DNA of 64,000 nucleotides from Parapedobacter pyrenivorans_A (GTDB lineage Bacteria; Bacteroidota; Bacteroidia; Sphingobacteriales; Sphingobacteriaceae): contig NZ_JBHEUZ010000002.1 of NCBI RefSeq assembly GCF_041925275.1, positions 124,001 to 188,000 of the forward strand. Direction: 5' to 3'. A model generated the notes under the pieces. It saw only the letters and a program-made list of their open reading frames with translations. It searched no databases and was not told the origin of the DNA. The first letter of the stretch is position 1, and every line of letters starts with the position of its first letter. A program made the position numbers and the translations under genes. Shown piece after piece: positions 27,401-34,445 of this stretch.

Positions 27401-27544
27401 CAACGTGGAGTTAATCAAGGGCTTGGTTTCCTGCGCTTGCAGCAGGATAGGCATCAACGCAAAAACTAACGCTAGAGTCGAATAGTAAAATATTTGATGG
27501 AAATAGCGTGTCGTTGCGTCACAACGTCGTAATGTTTTAGTCAT
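24476..27544 (-). CDS. SusC/RagA-family TonB-linked receptor (operon A)
   Basis: A 1022-residue SusC-type receptor: signal peptide to about residue 37 (PILLQAQ), carboxypeptidase-regulatory-like domain about 45-118, SusC linker DEVVVVGYATQKRSDLVGSV, plug with GANGVVIITTKRG, barrel ending FGVNLTF. The N-terminal domain shares LINSTLDGVVVDA and GVTHSTKTD with the receptor at 34446 and closely with the one at 11786. Transcribed from a promoter at 27722-27742 with the inverted-repeat operator and a leader of about 175 bases that contains a cysteine-rich small ORF. Heads the operon SusC-SusD-DoxX-DoxX-MoaE. Substrate unknown; a sulfur-containing nutrient is inferred from context. Confidence 0.94.
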   Translation of the reverse strand: MTKTLRRCDATTRYFHQIFYYSTLALVFALMPILLQAQETKPLINSTLDGVVVDAVTKRPLEGASLQLLGVTHSTKTDSRGQFRFVTGQKFPYTITVSFVGYKTKEVVADGSPLTIELEQDATGLDEVVVVGYATQKRSDLVGSVTKVNPENLKNIPVASVDAQLQGAAAGVQINSNTGVPGDGIHIRVRGATSINATNNPLFIIDGTYVNNTSLQTFDTGGRATSPLADISPADIESIEVLKDATATSIYGARGANGVVIITTKRGAYQSRPKLQVNYSQGTAKAVKLWELTTGPEHATLVNEWNRNNGLPEPYRPVSEGGRGLPEEQQTYDRQSLVFRTAKLLNADASITGGTDKTTYYLGGSYTSQESILKPIHLKRTSVKLNLDQKLTNWATFGASNSFNITDRNQARAGDGPQGGMLQAAINSPTITPIFYPDGTPGFSAGFDNPQLLIDNYDIGSKSLRYLGNVFAELKFLEKLTFKSSFGVDYNNYNEHEYWNSKLLLGRAPTNGLATSALSQYTTWVNEQTIAYNDVFEDRHTLGILFGNTLQGEVLELTQAEGRGFPNDNFKIISAAANRTGSQSWSKATLASFFGRVDYNFSNKYYLDFTFRADGSSRFGENNRWGYFPAVGGAWRVNEEDFLRGVQAISNLKLRASYGVLGNQGGIADFASKVLWNGVAPYTLDGAGDYAGISPEQLGNPDLKWEETSQFNVGVDLGLLANRINLEFNYYSKYTKDALLQIPVPALLGYESYFANAGEISNRGFEFSINSVNVRAKDFQWSTNFNISHNDNKVEKLETPLSYYSRGWVRVEEGYPLQSWYLWEQLYVDPNTGDAVFRDVDDNGVINDADRQILGTAQPKYFGGLSNTFNYKQFDLNFLFTFQQGNKVLNLMRFFGERGGQLDVNRILFKSQLDRWQQPGDDTTVPRLVAGDNYGRQQSSRYLEDGSFVRLKNLVLGYTLPRQATKYADIRFYVLASNILTFTKYTGPDPESNVSSEQNIQGLDQGTPPQPRSFQFGVNLTF

Positions 27545-27600
27545 AAAATTTCAAATTAAAGGGAACAAAACTCCGCTAAGCGGCAAAAAAACAGATTGGT

Positions 27601-27717
27601 CTAGTACATGCAGCGCCACATTCGACAGGGATCGGGTGTCCCCGTATAGCAACGGCGATTCTCAAGGTATTGAGTCAATACACACGGTTTGTCCATACAG
27701 TCATTATTAATTTTCAT
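27601..27717 (-). CDS. Cysteine-rich 38-residue small ORF in the SusC leader
   Basis: An ATG at 27717 opens a 38-codon frame ending in TAG at 27601-27603. The product has five cysteines (positions 7, 12, 23, 31, 35), two of them in a CRMWRC element close to the stop. The ATG lies only four bases after the -7 box TACTTTTG, so the transcript would be leaderless or the ORF is not translated as drawn. A cysteine-rich leader peptide in front of a sulfur-uptake operon would be expected for cysteine-responsive attenuation, as known in principle from actinobacterial leader peptides. A short GC hairpin (27573-27583) follows before the SusC start. Alternatives are a small secreted or metal-binding peptide, or chance. 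Confidence 0.4.
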   Translation of the reverse strand: MKINNDCMDKPCVLTQYLENRRCYTGTPDPCRMWRCMY

Positions 27718-27721
27718 GAAG

Positions 27722-27742
27722 CAAAAGTATACTAAGTTAGTA
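27722..27742 (-). promoter_or_regulatory. Promoter and operator of SusCD-DoxX operon A
   Basis: Minus-strand -7 box TACTTTTG (27722-27729) next to the perfect 6-1-6 inverted repeat TACTAA-G-TTAGTA (27730-27742). The 31 bases starting at 27722 are identical to those starting at 37827, and similarity resumes further upstream (CTTTAGGTATA-like). A protein bound here would overlap RNA polymerase between the -33 and -7 elements. Confidence 0.65.
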
Positions 27743-28008
27743 GACTTTAAAACGTATAAATTATGCGCTATTTAGGTATATATTGTTCGCATTTCCGTCG
27801 GAATAGCTCCATGTCGGGTTTTCGGGCCACACAACCGTGCATGAATCCATTTATTGCGTCAATAAAGCGAGCCCATCTGGTATAGGTATAATTAGGCGTG
27901 CCGTTTACGTTGTCTTTTAACTATATGGGAGATTTCGGGAAGGCCGATTTCAGGATGCGGAACTCATGAAGACGGCATTGTGTTTTCAATCATCGTTCAT
28001 CATGACAA
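27743..28008. other. Intergenic stretch upstream of operon A
   Basis: Between the operon A promoter and the SDR gene end. On the minus strand a frame stays open from 27920 to the stop at 27768 (50 codons, no start codon until ATG 27842) and reads like protein (WARFIDAINGF, then RKPDMELFRRKCEQYIPK). It could be a gene remnant or chance. I see no RNA gene or repeat here. Confidence 0.3.
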
Positions 28009-28920
28009 TTACAACAGTAGGTTATCAAGGGCATGGGCTACGTCAGGATAATCAAACCGAAAATCCTCATCGCGCAGTATCTTCGACACCACACGATGTC
28101 CATCCAACGCCAATTGGGGTTCCGTTCCGATGACGCGTGCCCCCAATCGTACCGCCCAGGCCGGCGCGGGGATACCGATTGACACGCGTAATCTCCTGCG
28201 CAAGGCTTCCATAAATGCTTTATTCGTTACCGGATTCGGGCTGCACGCATGGACGATTCCCTCCACGGAGTCATTCGTGATTATCCAGCCGACCAACTTC
28301 GCGAAGTCGCGTTCGTGTATCCAAGAAACATATTGATTGCCCGGACCGACGGTGCCACCCAAACCCAGTCGCACCAATTTAACCAAGGGGTCGAGCATCC
28401 CACCTTTGGAGAGCAATACGGAACTTATCCGAAGTTGCACCTTCCTCGTGGCCGGAACGTTCGCGTCAGCGAAGGCGGCCTCCCACTGCTTTGAAACCTG
28501 CGCCAGAAAACCAGTACCGTTGGGCGGATCCTGCTCGGTAAACAACGTCGATGAGGGCTCGAAAATCGAAATTCCACCGGCATTTATCCAAACGGCCGGG
28601 GGGTGTTTGCAGCCGGCAATGGCATCTCCGATCAACGTCGTTGTCAGCACTCTAGAATCCAGTATTTCCTGTTTCTTCTTCGCTGTAAAGCGTGTATTGA
28701 TGGATTGGCCCGCCAAATTGATTACTGCTGTTGCACCCTCGAGTTCGCGGGTCCAATCCCCTAAAGTATAACCATTCCAGTAGGTATATCTTATATTTCC
28801 CGAAACCCGAAATCCAGTACGGCTCAACACTACAACTTCCCAACCCTGCTCAGTATATACATCTGACAGTAACATCCCTAATACACCTGCTCCGCCGGCA
28901 ATAATGATTTTACTGGACAT
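28009..28920 (-). CDS. TIGR01777-family SDR epimerase-like protein (YfcH type)
   Basis: A 303-residue extended short-chain dehydrogenase/reductase-like protein. The N-terminal Rossmann motif IIAGGAGVLGMLLS (residues 5-18), the AVINLAGQSINTRFTAKKKQEILDSR segment and the C-terminal DUF1731-like region (ALDGHRVVSKILRDEDFRFDYPD) define the YfcH/TIGR01777 group. Substrates of this group are unknown. It lies 117 bases downstream of the long DoxX-like gene and has its own TAGTTTTG -7 box, so it is probably not part of operon B. Full length. Confidence 0.88.
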   Translation of the reverse strand: MSSKIIIAGGAGVLGMLLSDVYTEQGWEVVVLSRTGFRVSGNIRYTYWNGYTLGDWTRELEGATAVINLAGQSINTRFTAKKKQEILDSRVLTTTLIGDAIAGCKHPPAVWINAGGISIFEPSSTLFTEQDPPNGTGFLAQVSKQWEAAFADANVPATRKVQLRISSVLLSKGGMLDPLVKLVRLGLGGTVGPGNQYVSWIHERDFAKLVGWIITNDSVEGIVHACSPNPVTNKAFMEALRRRLRVSIGIPAPAWAVRLGARVIGTEPQLALDGHRVVSKILRDEDFRFDYPDVAHALDNLLL

Positions 28921-28985
28921 TTACTTGCAATACTACTACCAATTGATTGTTTTTTCCTTGAGCACAGCGTGTTTTCGTACTTATC

Positions 28986-28993
28986 CAAAACTA
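28986..28993 (-). promoter_or_regulatory. Predicted -7 box of the SDR gene
   Basis: Minus-strand TAGTTTTG, an exact TAnnTTTG, 65 bases before the SDR start codon. It separates this gene from operon B transcription. Confidence 0.4.
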
Positions 28994-29037
28994 CAAATAA
29001 AGAATCCATTTTTTATAATAATGGTATCGAATTAGTT

Positions 29038-30744
29038 TTAGTCATATTTACCCGCATCCAACGTGCTTCGTGACAATAGGTAGTTCCGATCTTTGCGTTG
29101 AAGCACTACGTAAATCGAATCGCGGTTTTCATTGATGCCGGTCAGCACGACACGGCTTCCATCGTCGGTCTGGTAGTTCAGGATCATTTTGTTGCGGTTT
29201 GATGGGCGTTGCGGGCGAGACAATTCCCGTGATCTCCGGGAGGTGGCGCCTCGCGGGTCGATAAAAGAGTTCTCGTCGCCGATGCGTTGCCAAGCCGCTT
29301 CACTGATCCATTCCGTACCCAACGGGTCAGCTATCGAGTCGAGTTGAAGACCACCCCGGCGATTTACGGTCTGTGCTTCCCGATTTGTATTACGTCTCGA
29401 CGCTTGGCTTCGAGTACTCTGTTGAGGGCCATCAGCCGCCGGCATCTGTCGCGAGTCCGGAACTCGTCTAGGGGCAATTTCTCCGCCCTCAACAACACCA
29501 AAGCCACCGCTTTTACGGATCTTATCTTGTAAATACAGTGTGCGTTCGGCCGTGTCTGCGTAGTAATGAAATACACGTTGCCCACCACCGGTTCCGGCGA
29601 TTTCGAATGTTCGATCTAGATCCCGGATAGGACTTCCACCCCCGTTTGACAAATCCAGCCGTGTCGGTCTATTGACGCGGAAGGTCAAGGTGCTCCATCG
29701 TTCAAAGGTAGCTTCCTGCCATCGGATCGTGTCCAATGGCGAGTAGGGTATTTCTGTGCCATTGATCTTGAACTCGGCAACATGATAATACCCCCTTAGC
29801 GGCTTCACGCCTGCCGTGGAAGGTTGCTTGTACGGATCATACCAGTAGTTGTTGAGTTGCAGAAAATAGAATACGCCCAGGAACAGCCCGATTACAGCTA
29901 CTTTCAGTCCCAAGCGCACAGCACGCTGCCACTTTTCCGGGAACGTAGGCCAAAGGTCTACAGGAAACGTATATTCCTGTTTGATGAACAAGCGGTAGAT
30001 CCGGGGCACGTAGTAGGCGAATATGTACACGCCCAACACGACGAAGTAGGCCGCGTACGTCTGCACGCCACCATCATAAACATGGTTTACCAGCGTAATG
30101 CTGCCCAATGCACCGAACAGCAGTGCCGCACCGTACACCGTGGTCTGGCGAAAGAACAGCAATGTTCCCGCCGTTAGTTCTACGATACCGGTAAATACTT
30201 GGTACCAAGGCACGATACCAATGGAAAGCCAATATATTTTCTGTCCGGTAAAATCACCGAAATGGGTATTGAGCAGCCCTTCAGACGGATAGGGCATCTG
30301 GACCGGTAGCACCTTGGTAAATCCGAAACCGATGATGCCAATCCCGGCACGGAATCGTGCAATCACCAAAGACCAGTAGTACAAGGTATTGTATGATTGC
30401 CGTTTGCGGTCGATCAACGTCCACACCAGCCCACCGATTGTTGAAATTACGAGCAAGGTAACCCAGATGCCGTGGCCTTCGAGGCGGGGAATACCGAACC
30501 ATTGGCTTACCTGCGGAAATGAAGGTTGATAACGTGCAATGCTGTACAGGTCTCGGTAATGCAGGTTGGTCCAATCGAGGTTAAACCATTGCTGAAACCA
30601 TCCGAAATTGGGCGGCCAGGAGAAAATCCCCGAAGGAACGACCAAGAGGATGATATAGATGAAACTGATACGGAAGGCTATTTTCTGGAACTGGTTCCAA
30701 GGGCGTGTCCCGTTTTCCGCCTGTGTTGCGTGTTGCTGAGCCAT
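29038..30744 (-). CDS. Long DoxX-like integral membrane protein with C-terminal soluble domain (operon B)
   Basis: A 568-residue paralogue of the protein at 20009-21691, with the same membrane layout and the shared stretches IIGFGFTK, LPVQMPYPS, DPYKQPSTAGVK and LDLSNGGG. The soluble part carries a longer, polar, low-complexity insert (about residues 420-475, with QQSTRSQASRRNTNREAQ) not seen at that length in the operon A copy. The C-terminal ends of both copies are alike (ENRDSIYVVL, YLLSRSTLDAGKYD here). Follows the short DoxX-like gene by 19 bases. Role unknown; see the operon A copy for the DoxX argument. Confidence 0.78.
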   Translation of the reverse strand: MAQQHATQAENGTRPWNQFQKIAFRISFIYIILLVVPSGIFSWPPNFGWFQQWFNLDWTNLHYRDLYSIARYQPSFPQVSQWFGIPRLEGHGIWVTLLVISTIGGLVWTLIDRKRQSYNTLYYWSLVIARFRAGIGIIGFGFTKVLPVQMPYPSEGLLNTHFGDFTGQKIYWLSIGIVPWYQVFTGIVELTAGTLLFFRQTTVYGAALLFGALGSITLVNHVYDGGVQTYAAYFVVLGVYIFAYYVPRIYRLFIKQEYTFPVDLWPTFPEKWQRAVRLGLKVAVIGLFLGVFYFLQLNNYWYDPYKQPSTAGVKPLRGYYHVAEFKINGTEIPYSPLDTIRWQEATFERWSTLTFRVNRPTRLDLSNGGGSPIRDLDRTFEIAGTGGGQRVFHYYADTAERTLYLQDKIRKSGGFGVVEGGEIAPRRVPDSRQMPAADGPQQSTRSQASRRNTNREAQTVNRRGGLQLDSIADPLGTEWISEAAWQRIGDENSFIDPRGATSRRSRELSRPQRPSNRNKMILNYQTDDGSRVVLTGINENRDSIYVVLQRKDRNYLLSRSTLDAGKYD

Positions 30745-30763
30745 GTGATTTGTTGCTAATTTT

Positions 30764-32146
30764 CTACAATACTAAACCTCCGCGGCGCCCAGATTTGCGG
30801 ACTTCCTCTAGAAGATACTTTTTGTCCAGGCGACCCAACAACACTGAAAGAGAGTCTCCACTCGAAGTCACGCCCGACAATATGATTGTATCCACGTCAG
30901 GTCGTTCGTAGCGGACGTCAAACCGATCATCCGGATAATGCGGATTTTTGTTCTGCAGGTGGAGTACCTGATTATCGCCGTCAATTGTATAGTGGTAATA
31001 GTGCCTACCTTGTGTGCCATCGAGCTCAAACAGGCGATCCGCGTCGTGCGAGTGGATGGTTTCGATACCCCCGAGCCAAGGGATAACGGGTGCCGCTGTT
31101 TTGACGCTCAGCGTAGACCAAGTCTCGAATACCACATCCTTCCAACGCACAGAATCATCTTTAGCATAGGGTCGTGCTTGCCCATTCCAGACAAACTCCT
31201 GTACGTTGTAAATGCCCGAGGCATCGGGTAGCCCGTTTGCTTGAGGATAATGATAAGGTCTTTCGCCGTACGCGCGATAAGTTTGAATCCCAAATACGCC
31301 AATGAAAAGGAACACAAAAAAAGCCTTCAGCCCGATGCGTAGGTTCCGTTGCCAGGCATGCGCGAAATTAGGGCGGTAGGTATCGGGCTGTCCCGGCCTG
31401 TTCAGCGAAAATACGTTGATGATGCGTTGGGCGTCATACAAAAGCAGGAAACCCGCGATATGTAGCAAATAGAGCGCATAAATTGTTTCGTTTCCTTCGT
31501 ACGCTAGGTTGGACAAAACCACGTTACCATAGAAAATCACAATCAGGAACGCCCCAAGCGCCGTAGTGCGACGCCACAACAACAGCAACCCACCCAATAG
31601 CTCCAGGCTGCCCAGGAACGTTTCGAAGGTTGGTGCTACGCCCAATGAAAGCACAAATATTTTCCAGGCCGCAAGATCACCGTAATCGGTATTCAAATTG
31701 CTGATCGAGGGATAAGGAGCCTGTAGCGGGAATACTTTAATGAGGCCGTAGGCAATCACGCCTAGCGCTAGCCGGTAACGGAGAATCACCCGGAGCGCAT
31801 AATACAAATCGTCGTAACTGAAACGTAGTGGTTTCCGCTTTTCCCACCAATGCCACAACGCGGCTATCACCACGGAAAGCAAGGCAATGATGGCCCAGTC
31901 GCCCAGCGTATTGAGCCCCCAGAAATCGGGCGTGGTTTCCTGTCCAAGTAACTGCGGGGTATACCGGCTGATGTTGAAAAAATCATTAAGACCGAGCTGC
32001 AGCCAATTGATGGAGAGTAGGTTGGCGAAATACTTCCAATCCAAAGGTACCGATTGGAGGATGAAATAGATAAATACAAAGCGAAAAATTGCCTTTTCAT
32101 AGGACCGCCATGCCTGCCCGTTGTTTCTGTTGAATAAAGTTGCCAT
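30764..32146 (-). CDS. Short DoxX-like integral membrane protein (operon B)
   Basis: A 460-residue paralogue of the 452-residue protein at 21713-23071. Shared elements include YRLALGVIAYGLIKVFP, the NTDYGDLAAWKIFVLSLGVAP region, a SNLAYEGNETIYALYLL segment, and the C-terminal RLDKKYLLEEVRK. About seven transmembrane segments precede a soluble half of roughly 190 residues. The conservation of the gene pair in two operons suggests the two proteins act together. It lies 28 bases after the cyanophycinase-like gene. Confidence 0.78.
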   Translation of the reverse strand: MATLFNRNNGQAWRSYEKAIFRFVFIYFILQSVPLDWKYFANLLSINWLQLGLNDFFNISRYTPQLLGQETTPDFWGLNTLGDWAIIALLSVVIAALWHWWEKRKPLRFSYDDLYYALRVILRYRLALGVIAYGLIKVFPLQAPYPSISNLNTDYGDLAAWKIFVLSLGVAPTFETFLGSLELLGGLLLLWRRTTALGAFLIVIFYGNVVLSNLAYEGNETIYALYLLHIAGFLLLYDAQRIINVFSLNRPGQPDTYRPNFAHAWQRNLRIGLKAFFVFLFIGVFGIQTYRAYGERPYHYPQANGLPDASGIYNVQEFVWNGQARPYAKDDSVRWKDVVFETWSTLSVKTAAPVIPWLGGIETIHSHDADRLFELDGTQGRHYYHYTIDGDNQVLHLQNKNPHYPDDRFDVRYERPDVDTIILSGVTSSGDSLSVLLGRLDKKYLLEEVRKSGRRGGLVL

Positions 32147-32174
32147 GATCTTCTTTTAAGTGATATCGGGTATG

Positions 32175-33059
32175 TTATCGCTCTTCCGCAGGTGGTGGTT
32201 CGCGCCGGCTTCGCCGCTCCTGGATGGTTTCGCGCTTATTTAGGTCGTATTTCTGGCCATGGCTCAAGAATAGGAAAGGATGTCCACCATTGACGATGGT
32301 TTTGTGATTATATATCGCAACGTATGAATTGCCAATCACCTCCAGCGTATCGCGTTGTACCCATACAGCTGTTGCCTCGTCTAGCCCGATCCCGATCAGT
32401 TTGGGCGTGCTTCTCACTACATCAATGAGGTCGAATTGACGATTCCTTTTCAGAAGATGTTGGTCTATCACCGAGTTTTTCAAGAAGGCCAATCCCTGTG
32501 TGTGATCGCCGAGCAATACATCGGATCCACTGGTGTCTCCGCGCCAAAGCAGCGACCCCTGGATGCTGGCTCCCGCAGAGCTGCCTGCCAAGACACCACC
32601 GCGATCCAACACTTCCAAAAAGGCTTGATGGGCCAAGGTGTTGAGGTAGTAATCTGCGATACGCCATTGCCTACCGCCGATAAAGTAGATGCCGGTAGCC
32701 TGGCGAATTGGTTCGACAAATGCCTCGGTATTGGCCTCTTGAATCGAGGTAGTATGCAATAAGCGAATGCGCGACACCCCAGTTATTTCCTTGATAGTTG
32801 TAACATGCCGCTCGTCCCAAGCCGATGAATCCCCTGCAGCCGCAGTTATGACGACGATGTTCGCGTGGGCTTTCCCACCGGCCAACTCAACGAATTTTTC
32901 CCAAATGGATGCCGTTGTCCCCACACTACCCCCAATGATGAGGAGAGAACCTCGTGTCGGACCGTGACGGGTGTCCCCGGAACTCGTTTTGATAGGTGAT
33001 TGTGCCGTTGCCAAGCTTGCTGACAGCGCCAAGCAGCTAATTAATACTATTTTTTTCAT
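32175..33059 (-). CDS. Secreted cyanophycinase-like peptidase (family S51)
   Basis: A 294-residue protein with signal peptide MKKIVLISCLALSASLATAQ. It carries the S51 nucleophile motif GSSAGA at 159-164 (Ser161), the FIGGRQWRI element, DQHLLKRNR with His201 and the GIGLDEATA element, all typical of cyanophycinase/dipeptidase E-like proteins. Family members cleave beta-linked aspartyl peptides such as cyanophycin dipeptide units. The C-terminus is an Arg/Glu/Pro-rich tail (RRSRREPPPAEER). It sits between SusD and the DoxX pair in operon B and has no counterpart in operon A, so it may process the specific substrate of operon B, perhaps a peptide. Confidence 0.88.
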   Translation of the reverse strand: MKKIVLISCLALSASLATAQSPIKTSSGDTRHGPTRGSLLIIGGSVGTTASIWEKFVELAGGKAHANIVVITAAAGDSSAWDERHVTTIKEITGVSRIRLLHTTSIQEANTEAFVEPIRQATGIYFIGGRQWRIADYYLNTLAHQAFLEVLDRGGVLAGSSAGASIQGSLLWRGDTSGSDVLLGDHTQGLAFLKNSVIDQHLLKRNRQFDLIDVVRSTPKLIGIGLDEATAVWVQRDTLEVIGNSYVAIYNHKTIVNGGHPFLFLSHGQKYDLNKRETIQERRSRREPPPAEER

Positions 33060-33076
33060 TATTTATAGTGTTTACT

Positions 33077-34429
33077 TTATTCGAATCCCGGATTTTGCTC
33101 CAATGCGGGATCCTTTTCGACCGAGCTTGCCGGTATTGGGAATACCCATTGGTAAGATTCTTTCAATAGCGCGTTATATTCCCCAAGTACTTCGCCTGCA
33201 CGGCCGGTGCGGACGAGATCGCTGAATCGATGGCCTTCGAAGGCAAGTTCTAACCGCCGCTCGTGCTCAATTGCCGCCAATACGTCCTCAGCGGCAGACG
33301 TTGCGGTCAATTCTAGCACGCTGGTCACCTCCGCGCGGGCTTGTACCGCCCGGATATCTTCGATTGCCGCGGCGATATCGGCGTTGGTTTTACGCGCGCG
33401 TGCTTCCGCGCGTATGAGGTACTGTTCGGCAAGCCGCAATACGAACAGCGATCCGGTTCCGTCCTTTTTGTTATAAAGTTGAATAGCGAATAAACCTGGT
33501 TCCTGCGAGGATTCGCGAAGCACCTGTTGGCGTGTGCCGCCCCGTTCCGAGTCGCGCAATGCAGCGATCAGCGATGCTTCGGGCACATACGTCTGATTGC
33601 CGCCATCATCGCGAGAGAGGTAGCTCCGCCAATAGGTGTTGGCATCTGCGGCCGTAAATACGATTTCGAAGATAGACTCGTTGCTGAGCTTCGTCGTATA
33701 GAACGCCGTATAAGGCTTAACCAACGCCAGGCCACTTGTCGCAATAGTTTTGGACGCGTATTCTTCGGCTTGATCCCATTGTTCCGTGTAGAGAAACAGG
33801 CGCGCTTTAAGGGCGTAAACAGCATAGACGGTAGCCCTGCTTCGGTCGGTGGTGTTGGTAATCAGCCTCTCCGCTTCGTTGAGGTCTGCCAATACCTGTT
33901 CATACGTGGCTGGCAGTGAACTCCGTTTTAGGCCTTTGTGGGTATCGATACGTTCGGTAGGTTTTGTAATGAGCTGCACGCCGCCATAAAAGCGCGCTAG
34001 GTCAAAGTAGGTCAGAGCACGCAAGAAGTACGCCTCACCGATAATTTGGTTACGTTCGGCCGAGGTGAATTGGTTATCGACCACGCCAGGCACACGATGG
34101 ATGATGAAGTTGGCTCGGTTGATGGTTACGTAAAGCGCCGAAAATGGTGCTCCGCCGTTGTCTTCCACATTCCGGTCCGGCACGATAATGGTTGGATTGG
34201 CATAGGTAATCACGTTATCGCCAGCCAGGTTGAAAGCGGTCACAGTAGTTGGATAACTACTCTGTAAGTTGTTGTAGATGCCATACAATGCCGCCAGCGA
34301 GGTACGTTTATCGGAGATTACCCCTTGGTCAGATACTTGCGTCTCAGGCTCTAGGTCGAGTAGTCCGGAGCACGAGGAGAAAAGGACAAGGGGAATGAAC
34401 GAGAATAGGATTCTTTTATACTGTTTCAT
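33077..34429 (-). CDS. SusD/RagB-family lipoprotein (operon B)
   Basis: A 450-residue lipoprotein from the ATG at 34429 (MKQYKRILFSFIPLVLFSSC); the ORF extends ten codons further and would overlap SusC. SusD elements: GEAYFLRALTYFDLARFYGG, VLRLAEQYLIRAEARARK, IEHERRLELAFEGHRFSDLVRTG, and the terminal NPGFE. It resembles the operon A SusD at these positions. Gap of 16 bases after the SusC stop. Confidence 0.94.
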   Translation of the reverse strand: MKQYKRILFSFIPLVLFSSCSGLLDLEPETQVSDQGVISDKRTSLAALYGIYNNLQSSYPTTVTAFNLAGDNVITYANPTIIVPDRNVEDNGGAPFSALYVTINRANFIIHRVPGVVDNQFTSAERNQIIGEAYFLRALTYFDLARFYGGVQLITKPTERIDTHKGLKRSSLPATYEQVLADLNEAERLITNTTDRSRATVYAVYALKARLFLYTEQWDQAEEYASKTIATSGLALVKPYTAFYTTKLSNESIFEIVFTAADANTYWRSYLSRDDGGNQTYVPEASLIAALRDSERGGTRQQVLRESSQEPGLFAIQLYNKKDGTGSLFVLRLAEQYLIRAEARARKTNADIAAAIEDIRAVQARAEVTSVLELTATSAAEDVLAAIEHERRLELAFEGHRFSDLVRTGRAGEVLGEYNALLKESYQWVFPIPASSVEKDPALEQNPGFE

Positions 34430-34445
34430 GGTTGTTTTGAAGTGA

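Noticed and set aside
27573..27583. CCGC-TAA-GCGG hairpin before the operon A SusC start as an intrinsic terminator
   Set aside because: Stem of only four pairs and an interrupted T-run; kept only as a hint in the leader finding, not called a terminator.
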